A DNA stretch of 64,000 bases from positions 146,787,349 through 146,851,348 of the forward strand of contig NC_081410.1 of assembly GCF_030272615.1 (NCBI RefSeq). The letters run 5' to 3'. Position numbers and translations under genes: made by a program. The notes beneath the pieces are model-generated. The model did not search any database. It saw only the letters and a list, made by a program, of their open reading frames with translations, and was not told where the DNA came from. This stretch comes from Cryptomeria japonica (Eukaryota > Streptophyta > Pinopsida > Cupressales > Cupressaceae). This document shows positions 1 through 12,162 of the stretch, one piece after another. Position 1 is the stretch's first letter. Each line of letters opens with the position of its first letter.

Positions 1-200
1 CCATTTTTAGGGGGGTTCGAATGAAGGGGGGTTCGATCGAACCCCCACGCTATAATTGAAAAATGACATAAACGGGCATTAAAGGTGCTTCGCTCGAAAG
101 ATGGGGTTCGAGCGAAGTGGGGTCTTTGCTCGAACCCCAAAGGGTATTCTGTTCGAACACCCCCACTTCGCTCAAACCCCCCGTAAACAAAATTTTCCAC
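1..200. repeat. TTCGA-rich palindromic repeat patch
   Basis: Roughly nine copies of TTCGA or close variants (gttcgaac, gctcgaac, ttcgctcg) are packed into the first 200 bases, separated by G-runs on one side and C-runs on the other. Bases 27-46 form a perfect 20-bp palindrome centred on TCGA. Nothing here codes for a recognisable product. It may be the edge of a transposable element that continues left of the window; I could not assign it to a family. Confidence 0.5.
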
Positions 201-684
201 TTTTGCCAATTTCCTTCATTGGCAAAAGTGGGAACCAGCTTTGTGAGTTCACCCTTCCTTTCTCATACATATTACAAAATGATCTAATCAACTGGCCTAT
301 ATACCCTTTTTACAATCCATCATGCCTTATGTCGACTTACAAAGATAATTACAATATGAATATACATGTCGGCTCAATAACATAAACACGTGAATATAAA
401 AAAAATTGTCGATGTTGGATCTCCAAATGATGTCGACCTCCAATACAGATTACGTAATTCTAAACCATGTTGGCCTGCATTGTCGGTAATCAAAGAAATC
501 TATCCAACCTATCGGTGTTGGTGCTAGTGCTAGTGAAGTGTCTGTGGAGTCCTTGTCAATACACAACTAACCCAAAATATGAAGTTGGAACATGTTTCCA
601 TGTTGCAATCAATGACAACATATTGAAACCAACCAATTGAGTGTAAATTACCAACAACATCTACCTGTCTTCATTTTCTCTTAT

Positions 685-1455
685 GATAAGGGTGGTTCTT
701 CAACCTCGCAAGCACATGGAAGCTCACAACCAGTAAACTACTCCTCTTCTTTTGTCTATTCATAAGACCAATCAGCCCTCCAAACAACAGGTCCACCCTT
801 AAAAAGTGAAATGTTCTCAGGGACAGAGAGCTGAGGATGAAAGATTTTTTACAAAAGAGATTGAAGGGGCTCATTAGAGGATTCCCCAGTTTGATGCATG
901 GGGTCTCAAATTTAGGAGCTCTAGTGGTTGATTTTTCATCTTGCATGAGTTTCTTTTCCATGGCCGCTAGTCGTCTAAACTCTTCTTCCCAACAGAAACT
1001 TGTATTGCAAGAAAATACTCTTGTTTTTTTCTTTAAGACTTCGCTCACTGTTATTGAAGTTGGGCCTGATAAGAAAGCTAATCTTGTTCTAGGAGATATT
1101 CTTGCTCCATGTCAATAGCCTTCAATTGTTCTTGGAAATTCATCATTATTTCTTTGACGCTAATAGTTTTCAAGCTTATCACACTTTGATGCCTAGGGAA
1201 AGAAGATACATGCTGATGGGAGACATAATAAGCCTCCTCTGACTGTTGGTAAGCATATGTAGGCTGCCAAGACAGCTACGCAGGGGTAGGTAGGAGGTAA
1301 GCATTAGGAAATTGCTCATAATTTGTTGTAGGAGGGGAATATAAAGCAAAATTGGAAGCATGTCCAGCTTGATATTGTTGATAGGGAGGTGGAATGCTCG
1401 CATTTTAATGGAAAGGAGGTGGAAACATGTAGTGCTCATAATATCCTTCCATGTT
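685..1455 (-). pseudogene. Decayed Pro/Tyr/Gln-rich reading frame, unknown
   Basis: Read on the minus strand from an ATG at about 1453, one frame gives a Tyr/Pro/Gln-rich stretch (MEGYYEHYMFPPPFH near the start, then PPPYQQYQAG and YAYQQSEEAYY). It is broken by two in-frame stops. After about 1150 it becomes helical and charged (NFQEQLKAIDMEQEYLLEQ), then needs a frameshift to continue as a Lys/Glu-rich segment to about 850. The composition resembles the disordered N-terminus plus coiled coil of a plant retroelement gag or a low-complexity host protein. No diagnostic motif is visible, so I do not name it. Confidence 0.35.
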
Positions 1456-3612
1456 GAAGCATAAGGAAATAAAAATATCTACAAGTGATGTTTTAAACAA
1501 GAGCAAAAGGTCTGGTCAAAACAGAGAACTGGGTACATACCAATAGAATCACCCAAATGATTCAAACCTATAGAGTCGCTAGGTGCTTGCAGAATACCTC
1601 CTTTAAGGCTGAAAAATACTGAAGAATTCATGAAATCTCCAACAAATGATGTGAAGTTCACAAAATTTGGTCCCATCGGGCGTGCCACAAAAATCTGTTG
1701 ATTCCCAAAATTGGCTTTCACCAACTTTCAAGGGTAGTTCGGGAAGTTCACAGCCATGAGACCGAATGTGACCTATGAAATGACCTTCAGAATTTTAGAA
1801 GATGGCTCTTCGATTTTTAGAGGGGATGGAAAGGGAAAGAGGAGATACATAAGAAAACCTAATCTAAGGTGAAACGCCAAAGCTTTTACAACACTTTAAA
1901 TCCCTTTTAGAGATAATGGGAACAAGTGACCCCAAAGATGAGCACATAATGCCATAGAATCTTCATTGTGGGAAAGAGAATAGAATGCACAAAGTGACAT
2001 GGACACAGGGAAAATATTCAGATGTTTCTGCAAGAAGCACCCACTAAGGCTCGCAGGGGACATTCTTGTTATCTCGTTAGAACTATTATTCCCCGTGGAT
2101 TTTGCTTACCAAATGACATAGCATAACCTCAAATCACAAATTATTACAAATGATTGAAAGAGTAAAAATGTGATTCAATGACCTGTGCACCTGTGATGAA
2201 ATTATAAAACCTGAAAAACCATAATAATTAATAGCCACATTCATTTGAGATGACACAGGGCTGCAAATTCATCCATAAAACATAAATAAACATACAATAG
2301 AGGCAAACTAGGCGCAATATGATATTTTTTCGCTCCATTAATTGACTGAGTTACAATGCTAAGGTCTGAATTTTCTAAGTGTTCTTCTTCTCTAAAATAG
2401 TAAACAATTGGGAACCTGTTTTTTACAATGCGCCCTCAGGATTATAAAGAGAAAACCTCCTTGATCTGAAATGGTGGTTGAAACTAAAAAAAAATCTCCT
2501 ACAAATTTATCGCGTGTCCACCACCATCATAGAGGTTGTTCTAGTTGTCCAGATCATAATCATTATTTCCCTTTCATGCATGCGACATGGATGCCACCTA
2601 GAAATTCCATTTTTGTATTGCAACTGCTTGATCACGCGAGTCTCTACTTGCACCCCTTTTCATACTCTCTAGTTTCACCACATGACTCCTCTTGTGGTCT
2701 TCCATCTTTGAAAGAAACAAAGGCACACTTTTATTCTAGCTTTGAGCCCAAAATATGCTCAAGCTTCTGCTTTGTCAACATGTGGCACGCTAGTAGGGCT
2801 TTTAGAGCCTTCTTCTCCCTTTGCTTTTGAAAACCTTGTGTTGCCAACACGTGGTACTCTCACGTGCCTTCAGGAGAGTGATAAGTCATGGGCTTAATAA
2901 AAATCATGCTATGCTGACACATGGCATGCTCGTACCTACTCTCTGTGAACAACAAAAAATTGGTCCTGACTTGGCAGAATCATAACTTTCTTCTCGGTGC
3001 TTGAAATCTTAATTTGTTTACACCATTGGAAAGGTCTTCAAAAGCTCTAATTTCAATCCCTTAACACCATGCCTTCAACTATCAATTTAAGGAACTGGGG
3101 ACAGTTTCGACCCCAAATCTTTCTCTGAAGGCCTCCGAAAACATAAAATACTAAAACTTAGAAAAATACATAATATATGGATTTTCGGTTTTTCTCACCT
3201 CTGCACGGCTCCAGACATCCTTTGGGTTGATTTTGACATGTTTCCACCAATTCCTCTAAGCATAAATCCCTGAAGATGTAGATTTTATCTACAATTACAT
3301 TAATAAGTTGTACTTGCAAGCATTATGAGCTAATCTTAAAGTTGTCTACAACAATTGTTGTGTTTGTTAGTTTTTAATTTTAGTATTATTCATGTTTACT
3401 AGTTATATTCTTAGCAGATTAGTACATTATTTTTATGCAATGATAGAGAACTTAGGATCCTTATTGCACATATAGTGTCAATGCCATCTTTCAATATACC
3501 TCTCTGTTTAATAATTAAATGAGCCTTCACTTAGGACATAGGGTTATCCCATTGAATACCTCAACTGAATCATGTGTATGATAACTACAACTCAATGGAT
3601 ATAATGGAGACT
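1456..3612. other. AT-rich DNA without a recognisable gene
   Basis: Both strands were read for domain motifs, tRNA-like boxes and LTR ends, and nothing supportable was found. The short open frames here (for example 2471-2830 on plus) lack motifs and compete with each other in overlapping frames. This is probably old repeat-derived sequence. Confidence 0.5.
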
Positions 3613-4232
3613 AATCAATTATCATAGAAGGAGACTCCAATGACATGAAGATACTCCCTTTGGTTGATCTATTTAGATATACCTATCTAGTCATTCTCAT
3701 GATCTATGATAACTCTCAAGCTTGGGATCTATGGATTTGCATGATGGATGAAATGCTTCCCAGGGTTCTACAACATGATTATATGGTTGATGATAGTGAT
3801 ATCAAAGTGGTGCAATAGATTGGAAGAGTAGTAGCTTTGAGATTTATAAGGGATCTTGGTATTTAGACTGGCATACAGGTACATATAGCAATTGGTTTGG
3901 TATGTAGATGCATTTTGCTTGAGGGAAAGCAATTTTGGGAAGGGAAGACTATATTGTCCCCTTTTCTTAGTGTCAACTATTTGTAGAAGTTAGCCTATGA
4001 CTTTGGTACCTACAGGCTAACATGGTTATTAGGGAACTCTTCTAAGGGTGTTCTATGGCTCTTCACCTAACCCTTTGGTGCTTATCTCAATGTTCTTCAG
4101 CTCACTATCCCATTTTGCTTTGTGGCATACCTTCTTGAGATCATTCATGTTGGGAAAATGGTGTCTCAACCTTGCATTTACATGAGGTTACTATTTATAG
4201 TAATTTTTTTGTTTGAGCACGAAATGGTGTGA
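3613..4232 (+). pseudogene. Decayed open frame with four internal stops
   Basis: The frame that includes the ATG at 3744 stays open from 3615 to 3815, then continues as plausible protein through TAG at 3816, 3864 and 3984 and TAA at 4068, ending at TGA 4230-4232. Four stops in about 206 codons is few for such AT-rich DNA. The residue mix (aromatic and aliphatic blocks alternating with acidic turns) looks like a former globular coding sequence. I recognise no family. Transposon remnant or processed pseudogene are both possible, and chance is not excluded. Confidence 0.3.
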
Positions 4233-4939
4233 AATTATCCCCAAACCTTCGTATTGGCTAGATGAGTATGCTGGTAAATTTTGTCAAAAGATCACAACTA
4301 GTTTTTAAGATATTTAAGTTTTTGGTTTTGAAGGGTGCGATGAAAGGTTTAAATTAAAATTTTGAATAATTTAGACCCTCTAAAATGCCTTAAAAAGTCG
4401 GTATAACTGGCATAGTAGGTTACTAGGTGATATAGCACTTCATGAGCTTTTTGGCACTTCAAACAGATCATCAATTGGACACACAGTTCACAAGTTATGG
4501 CCTCTAGAAGTTTCCGCTCCTGAAATAGGAAATATAAAATGCATCAGACACATAAATGAGTTGTAAAATGGAGAAACACGTGTTGATGTGTGTTTTGACA
4601 CATCATAAAGCATCTAGAATGGAGATAAGGTTGGCTCTAATTTAGTGGGTGGTTTCAGACCATGGTTTTGTAATACCATGTAATGCACACCAAAATACCC
4701 TAGAGAAATTAACCATCTAATTTGCAAATAGAGATAAAAAAATTTAAGAACATCATCTACTAATGCAACACATATGACTAAACATTTAAACACCATGTAC
4801 AAGATATACACAACATCATTTTAAAAACATATTCACAAGAGCATAATACACAAGTGGAATTAAACTCAATTCAATAATCAACATTCCCTAGGGTATCTCA
4901 ATGCCATTACTTATAAAATCATCAAGAACATATCATCAT

Positions 4940-5259
4940 AAACATAGCATCATGATTGGTCTTCGGACATGTAGTGTCACGGTTTAAACACTTTGTTGGT
5001 GAAGCGGCCACCAAGGTTCAAATCCCTGCTGGGCCATTGTGCTCGCAAGGCCTTGTGCCTTTGCTGGGCAATTATGTTCGCGGATTTGAACAAGTGAAGT
5101 GTGGGGATGAGGTCCCCTATTTGTGGCCTCATCGGTTCATAGCTCTGGGTCAAAAGCATTCACGTGGAGCCGGAGGGCGTGTCGTGCCAGTGTCACCAGT
5201 CATGTTAAAATGTTTACCAGGCATAGTTAAAAAAAACAAAAAAACATAGCATCATGATT
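4940..5259 (+). mobile_element. tRNA-like SINE with A-tail and 18-bp target duplication
   Basis: A body of about 284 bp (4958-5241) lies between two identical copies of an 18-bp direct repeat (aaacatagcatcatgatt at 4940-4957 and 5242-5259). The body has a pol III B-box-like motif GGTTCAAATCC at 5015-5025 and ends in an A-rich tail (about 5229-5244). These are the hallmarks of a non-autonomous retroposon mobilised by a LINE. The A box near the 5' end is not clear. The single open frame across it (4956-5249) is a by-product of the SINE sequence. The perfect duplication suggests a relatively recent insertion compared with the flanking DNA. Confidence 0.85.
5015..5025 (+). promoter_or_regulatory. 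Pol III B-box-like motif of the SINE
   Basis: GGTTCAAATCC matches the tRNA T-arm/B-box consensus GGTTCGAnTCC with one difference. It lies about 57 bp from the SINE 5' end, a normal distance for a tRNA-derived head. Confidence 0.7.
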
Positions 5260-6774
5260 ACTATCCTAATCCAATGCATTCACAACTAACATTTTCTCTT
5301 TATCGTAATATCAGCGTACATCATTAATTCCATATCTTAATAGCAACAGGCATTCAAATAACGCTAGACACATAACCATTCCAAAAGATAAATGCAATAA
5401 AGAACAACATCTTTTCCTACTAGATCATATATTGAATTCACATTGAAGCTATCATAATTCCCTTATCTTATTTTCATTAAATATCCATATCCAAGATACA
5501 TTAGGAAGCACAACAATGACTACAACATCATGTCCTAATACCAAAAGTCATGATCACAACCTATTACATCCTCTTCATCACATATGAATACAAGACCTCA
5601 CTACATCAGAATGCATATTTCTTTTACTACAAATGAAACCATGTCATAAGCCCTACTAATACAAATGCCAAATGAATCATATTACATCAATTTTCTACAA
5701 GAGTCCATCCACAAGCTGAAGAGATAAGAAACCCACATCCACACACATGAGCATCCAATGAAGAACATCCCAATGGATGAAGGCCTCAAACCACCCGACC
5801 ATGTGGAACCAAAGGAACCACCCCCCATGCTAGGAGATGACACAAGGTCCCACACACACTCTAGACCTAGGATGACACCTAACAATCAAAGAGGCTTCCA
5901 ACAATACAATCACCACAACTGAAAAGCAATCACATAAAGACAATAAGCCAAATCACAACACATGGCTAAAATAAAACCATAAAACCTCCAGAGGCTCACC
6001 AACAACAAGGCATAAGGAACTGGGATCTACATGTAGGGAAGAGTGTCCTCACATGCTATCAGCAACAATAAAGGATATCTTACAACTCAGTCCCGACATT
6101 TGTGGTACACATGCGGAAGCATCTCAACCTTTGAGGAAATCAAGGGAGTTTGGTTTATCCGGTTACTAGATCTTCTCGTACCTCATCCTGAGTCTATAAA
6201 AGTACTCCAAGCCATGAGAGGGGCACCACAACATCAATTATTATCTTATCTTATTAATATGAATTACTACTACCCATCCCACCTAAGATTAATTTATTAG
6301 GTTATCACTTGATTAACAACAATAAACTTCCAACGAGCTATCAAAAAGTCTAGACCCGGCTCCTAATACAAGGAATCCTAACAGTCTATTCCTCATGACC
6401 TCAACAGACTCATGGAATCCCACTCTCCCTAGTCATGCTCCTAGGCCTTAGGGTAACCACATACTCATAAATGAGAACAAGGGCCCTCAAACATAACCCG
6501 AATAACCAAGGTTTTCCAATCACAAAATGAAAATCAATAACAATGCATAATAATGCCAACAACACAACCACATAGGCAACATAATCACATAGCACCCAAA
6601 TAAAAAATGTTTCCAAAAGAGCCCAGCACAAGCAACAAGGTATTTCTCATCTTTCCTATCACATAATAGTGGAAATAATCAATTTCAATCAATAATATAG
6701 TTTTGGATCACCATAGAACACCAAAATAGCCTTTGGACTAACGAAAAGATCAAACTGAAAGCCAAAAATTCAAC
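5260..6774. other. AT-rich DNA without a recognisable gene
   Basis: No LTR ends, coding domains or structured RNA are recognisable on either strand. It looks like decayed repeat sequence. Confidence 0.45.
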
Positions 6775-6779
6775 TCAGG

Positions 6780-7190
6780 AAGCCAAAGCTAACATAGGAA
6801 ACTCAATAAGATAGTCTGGCGCATTTACTCCATAGAGTAGTGCATCTGACAAATAGAACAACTCCTTCGAATAATAGTTTGGTGCATATGACAAATATTT
6901 TAGTGCTTCTAACATATTAAACAATGCATACAAAGGATAGTGCAATGCTTTTGACAAGCTCTACAACACATTTACTTAGTCAGGCAACGCATGTGGACGA
7001 TTCTGCAGCACAATCACTAGACCCTACAATGCATTCGATCATTCCTGGAGCGCACCCAAGGATCAAAGCAGTGCATTCATCCTAACAGATAGTGCATACG
7101 CATAAAGAATTAGCACTTATACATAAAATAATAGCACTTTTGTTGCTTCAGTGCATTCGATGAGAGGTTCAATGCTTATGCAGTTGGGCC
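6780..7190. repeat. Degenerate G(T/C)GCAT-type short repeats
   Basis: Motifs of the form gtgcat, gcgcac, acgcat and agcac recur at irregular intervals of about 20-35 bp (for example around 6817, 6841, 6881, 6989, 7023, 7049, 7067 and 7092). On the minus strand the short frame 6775-6957 shows a faint repeated Ala-Leu/Tyr pattern as a result. The array is eroded and has no clear unit. It resembles the much clearer TAGCGCAT array at 55.5-55.9 kb. Confidence 0.4.
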
Positions 7191-8645
7191 CAAAAATGGG
7201 AAATAAGAAATACAACAATGCCCATAAAATTACACAAGTATTCCAACAATTCAAAAAAAACAAAATAATAACCAACATGACATACTCCAAGCTTAACAAA
7301 AGAGATGATAACAAGGACATCCAAGCATAGGAACTCACGATAACGCACAAAACGCAATCAAGCCATTCATGACAAACATAATAAATCCAGCTACCTGTAT
7401 GAACCAAAACTTTATCAAATAATTTTTATCCCAAGTTTATTATGCATATTTACATAATTCAATTACAAGATAAATTCCCAAATTCTTCCGACAACAATCT
7501 TTCTCACAGACACGGTGCATACAGACTTTTTCAAAATCAAAATGCAAATATCAAGGAGTAAGATTTCCAACCTGGATTTAGAAGTTATGGCAATGTAAAT
7601 TTGAAGTAGAGCAACCCAAATCCACAATCCAACCAGCCAAAACCAATTCCAAAATCCAAATCTTCAATCAATCACAAAAATGCATCCAGAAAGCCAACCC
7701 AGGCAAATACACAAAAAACTCAATATATAGAAAATCATTCAAAAACTATAGAATAGATCATCCAATCAAAATAATCTATTTAAATATATTTCATACCAAC
7801 CCTCTCAAATAACAAGGTAGCAATATAAAATATTATTTAATTAACTTACCCCAATATTCTCAACCAATAGCAAAATAAGGTAGGTAGAGAATATAATATT
7901 TAATTAACCCAAAGAGTAAAAAAGGAAAAATAAAAATAAAAATAACCAATAATAAAATAAACCAAGGCACAATAAAATATAAAAGCCCAATAATAAAATA
8001 ATCAAGGGTAATATAAATAAATACCCAAATTAAAGCCACAACTATAAATAATAAAAATAATAATTAAACGATAAATAAATATTAAAGCACCAATAAACCA
8101 AAGATTAATAAATATTAATCCACAACAATAAATTACTCAATAATAATTAAATATCAAAACCATACATTAATTTATTTTAACATTAATAAACTATATGAAC
8201 CAATATTAATTAATTAAATAATCAAATACTCACAATGCCACAAGGCAACCCAACATAGGGTTGAACTTCACCACACAAGACTCTAACCACCAACTCAAGA
8301 CAAGACACTAATTGACAAGGATATCAACTTAGACCTAGAGTGTGTAGAAGGAACTCATGCCATCTCCAATCAACTTGCCATTGGGATAAGGACATGCTCA
8401 GACCTATGAGACCAGTTGGAGTCAATGCATAGTACCTGTAATCTTGCAACCACCAATAACCATGAGATAACATATACAATAATATACATCATAAATGATC
8501 AGGCAAGCGAGAGAGAATCGCAACATCATATCATTCTCGTGATGAGTGGTATGGCATCATCTCTATCACAAATACAATACTAAGACAATCACAATCAATG
8601 TAGCATCATCTCATCCAATATTATCATGAAATAGGGTTAGCATAC
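7191..8645. other. Very AT-rich spacer
   Basis: From about 7800 to 8230 the sequence is dominated by aataaataat-like runs. No gene, LTR end or RNA is recognisable. It ends at the left border of the G1 gypsy LTR. Confidence 0.5.
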
Positions 8646-9465
8646 TAATGCAGTGAGGATACACAAAATTGCTATCAAACACAACCTTATACAACTCAAA
8701 TCAAATACCACATTGAACAATGAAATAAATTCAAAATCTGCACAATGAATTCATGAGATCTTTATACCATATTTACTAATAAATTATTACAACAACCTCT
8801 CAACTGAGAATACATCAAATACAACTTGTAAGACTGAGAAATGTGCATTCAAAACTAAAAACAAACTGATTTACAACAATAAGAACACATAGGAAACAAA
8901 CTACAAAAATTCTCTTATTCAAATCACACTCCTCAACATCACCAGCTTCCTGCGACAAACAAAATCAACTCTCTGTAGAGTTTAAAACACACATCTCCAA
9001 CTAATTCTCTGTTGTAAATACCTCCCTACACTTGCAATAAAAACAAATTATTCAATCCTCAAAAAAAAAAGTACTACACATACCCTATCCTCTCCAAAAT
9101 CTAGGTTTTTCTTATCTTTTCTTAAAACCCCTCTTCCCAAAAACAATCCCCTTCACTCCCCAAAACTCCTCCTCTCCAAATTGCTACATCCAAAAACCCC
9201 CCTCATGTCTTCTCAAAATGTCATTTTAAGTTCATTTCTAGCTTCATGAACGTGCATTTACACTCGGTTGGCCATTTTCTAAAATTAGGTTTGTTTTCAT
9301 ACCACTAGTTGCACATTGACTCCAAAAAGGAAAAACTCATGACCATAAATTGTTTTTCCCAAATTAGACTTTTTATGCGACTCCACTAAAGCATTAACAT
9401 TCAAATTATAACTATAGGTTTTAAATTTCAAAGTGGGGTTCCTCCACGTGGATGCCCCTACATCA
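8646..9465 (-). mobile_element. G1 gypsy 3' LTR (complete)
   Basis: About 140 bp at the left end (8646-8790) match 19765-19900 closely, beginning taatgcagtgagg here and tgatgcagtgagg there, which identifies the pair as LTRs of one minus-strand element. On the minus strand this copy would start TGATGTAGGGG (plus end at 9465) and end CTGCATTA, giving about 820 bp. The partner LTR is truncated by the T1 insertion, so the inner boundary rests on the TG/CA rule and the position of coding remnants. No target duplication can be confirmed, because the far end of the element is not recognisable. Confidence 0.65.
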
Positions 9466-9548
9466 GACACTCGTGGTAGAAAAAAAAAAGGTTTCTTAAG
9501 TTGAACTTAGAAACATTTGTAGATCATGTGTTTGTCTTGGATCCACTT

Positions 9549-10091
9549 TTATGCTTTGTCTACTAGCATTTTCTTGTTCATCACTTCTTGCAACCTCATG
9601 ATGTCTTTTTTTTTCAACCTTCCTTTACTTCCACCCTTCATAACATTTAAAGTATCATACTGAACTTCTCGCCAACATAGTCTATTAAAATCAGAATAAA
9701 CAACTGAATTAATACCTTCCCCTTTAACAAAAAAAATATCTTCCCTTAAGTCATTCACTGTGTTACCTTTTCCTTCTCCTTCCACCTTGTTTTCTTTATG
9801 AATTTTCCTTGTTTCAATGCCCTTTGGAAGACATACTATTGCTTCAAACTGGTTTCCTTCACTAAAAATAACATTTGTATAATAATCAAGAGACTCAAAT
9901 TTTAAATTTTCTAACATGGATTCATGGTCACTCATCAAGGGACCTTGATTAGCACTATTCTCAACCAAATATTTACTATAAACTTCTTCATTTACCTTTG
10001 CATCATGCTTTTCAACTTTGACTTTATCAAAGTTATCAACTATTGTAATTATTTCCTCTATCTCTTTACACTCATTCACATCAAGGAACAC
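9549..10091 (-). pseudogene. G1 unidentified C-terminal ORF (about 180 codons)
   Basis: A charged, Lys/Glu/Asp-rich frame lies between the protease remnant and the 3' LTR of G1. The C-terminus (GRLKKKDIMRLQEVMNKKM) resembles the basic linker tails seen in some plant gypsy polyproteins, but no RT, RNase H or integrase motif is present. RT and integrase are expected at this place and are missing. This is therefore either the stitched end of an internally deleted polyprotein or an extra ORF of a non-autonomous family. Function is unknown. Confidence 0.4.
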
Positions 10092-10138
10092 ATTAAATCT
10101 GATTTTACTTTAGCTTATGTTGCAACCTTCATCCCACT

Positions 10139-10611
10139 TCAAATCAGCTCTTCCCATTCTCTATCAACTGCTTCAATGTTCTTCAGCAAATCTTCTTTCT
10201 CAACTTCTTCTTGGTTATCTTTAGCAAAACTAACATGTTCACACTTCATGCCATCTACATCATCTAATAAAAAAACTCTTGCATTGCTACATACCTTTTC
10301 CATCAAACCATGCAATGGGTTCAGCTTATGTTTCACTCCATCCTTCGTCAATGAGTAAACATTGGTATATCCATCATGCACTACCCTCCTATCAAATTGC
10401 CAAGGCCTCCCTATCAAAACATGGCACACATTCATAGGCATAATATCACACATTGTCTCATCGTAATATGTTCCAATATTAAACTTTACCAAGCTTTATT
10501 CGCTGACCAAAACCTTCTTGTCATCTTGTAACCAAGCTATCCTATATGGATGCAGATGCCTCCTTCTTTCAAGTTGCAATTTCTACACCCTCTCTTGAGA
10601 AACGAGATTAT
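10139..10611 (-). pseudogene. G1 aspartic protease, C-terminal part
   Basis: On the minus strand, frame 10492-10139 contains DIMPMNVCHVLIGRPWQFDR, the typical C-terminal half of a plant Ty3/gypsy retropepsin (the hLLGRPW flap-distal motif). Between 10492 and 10611 the same protein continues upstream (PYRIAWLQDDKKVLVSE, NLVS) through in-frame stops. The active-site half is found on the other side of the inserted Copia LTRs, at 18395-18440. The protease is thus split by the C0/C1 insertions. It also carries several stops and cannot be functional. Confidence 0.75.
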
Positions 10612-11105
10612 TGTTGGAAACAACAATGAAGGAAAACTGAGAGGGGGGATGAATCAATTTTCACTAGATTAAACAAATTAAGCACAATCTCAGATTTGAT
10701 CAAATGTAGCAAAAAGAAAGATAACAACAACACACATAACACCAAGATTTTTGACGTGGAAGACCCAATCAAGGGAAAAACCATGGTGGGAACCTACCCA
10801 CAATGAGATGATACTCTACAGTAGTATGTGTAAATATTATAATGGGGAATGCACATGCATTCAGGCACACTGCCTAGACCTCACTGCTCAAAATACAATG
10901 ACCCAGAAGGCTACAACCCTCAGGGAAGGTTCACTACCTTACAAAGATATTTGGACTACAATCCAGATTACATGAACTGCAAAGATAGCATTTGCTAATG
11001 CTTGATGATAGTTCTGGTTAAGCTCATTTGTCTGCCTTGCAACACTCTCTACTCAATACACCACACCGAAAGATGAATTCTCTTATTCGCACATACACCA
11101 CTCTC
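10612..11105 (-). mobile_element. C0 old Copia solo LTR, left part
   Basis: Starts TGTTGGAAAC and shares the order of blocks of the C1 LTR at lower identity: the aactgagagggggg stretch, the gggaaaaaccatggtggga stretch, cccacaatgagatgatact, and gcctagacctcactgctcaa. It is therefore a diverged LTR of a related Copia family in the same orientation (minus). It continues at 17540-18390 after the C1 insertion. No internal Copia sequence of its own is present, so it is a solo LTR. The flanks ATTAT (10607-10611) and GTTAT (18391-18395) are a one-mismatch target duplication. Confidence 0.7.
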
Positions 11106-12162
11106 TATTAGGACCCGGAGGCAACTGAGAGGGGGGGTGAATCAATTGTCTATTAATTTCAACCCAAATATACTTTAACCAAACTTAGTGCATAATACCG
11201 GTAAACCAAACTTAATGTCGGTAGACAATTTAGCAGTTAATAACAATACCAGTAAAGTTTAATGCATGAAACAAAAGACAAATAACATCCACAACACATA
11301 ACACAATTATTTGTACATGGAAACCCTATAAGGGGAAAAACCACGTTGGGAAACCTTACCCACAATCAGATGATACTACTGTAGATAGTATGTGTGTACA
11401 AATGGGGTCTGTACATGTAGAAAGGCCAACTGCCTAGAGCTCACTGCTCAATCACAAATTGGGAGTCATGCTGACTACAATTGGATGGTTAAATCCAATG
11501 ATAATGTATTGCTCAAAATAGCATCTTCATATGCTAGATTCAGTATCAGTTAAGCTCTGATTGTCTTCTTCATACCTTCCTTGAATCTTCAAATGATGTT
11601 TGTGTGTATAGCTCTTCTTATATTTGCATATACCTTATTACAATATTTTTTTCACCTTCTCTACATAATCTCACAAATGAGATCTTACATATATACCAAA
11701 ACCTAAGACCAAATGTGTAGGTCGGCTCACTAAGAATATTACAACTAAATCAATTACAAATGAATCAATATGTGATGCATGATGTCGGCTCAATGCATTT
11801 ACAATAATAACCAATCAATAAAACATCTCCATAACATGTAGTCTTGATTTGGAATAGATAATGTTTGTCGGTCCATAACCTAGACCTATTTGCCGGTAAC
11901 AACAAATATGCAAACTCGATTATACCAATAATCAAATCACCAAAACCAAGTGTCCAAACAATATCTTCGACATAACCAAGTAATCTACAGATGATAACAG
12001 ATCATCCTCAATGTCGGTGAACAATATAACCTGTCGATGAACCAAAAACCGGTGACTATGCAGAAGTCACTGAACATGTCGATGAACATAACCAAAGATC
12101 TCCAGAAGAATAAGTGTTGACATCAATGACAAAACCAATGCAACACATCTATAATACCAACC
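11106..12162 (-). mobile_element. C1 3' LTR
   Basis: Aligns along its length with 16481-17534. The outer end has mutated from TG to TA (tattagga). The inner end at about 12161-12162 reads aataccaacc against aataccaaca in the other copy. The polypurine tract that should sit next to the inner end is missing: the short segment between the pol 3' region and the LTR seen in C2 is absent here, which suggests a small deletion. Confidence 0.85.

Noticed and set aside
4956-5249. 97-codon plus-strand ORF
   Set aside because: It coincides with the SINE body and A-tail; the duplication and B box explain the sequence better than a protein.
10751-10975. 74-codon plus-strand ORF
   Set aside because: Inside the C0 LTR and without any motif.
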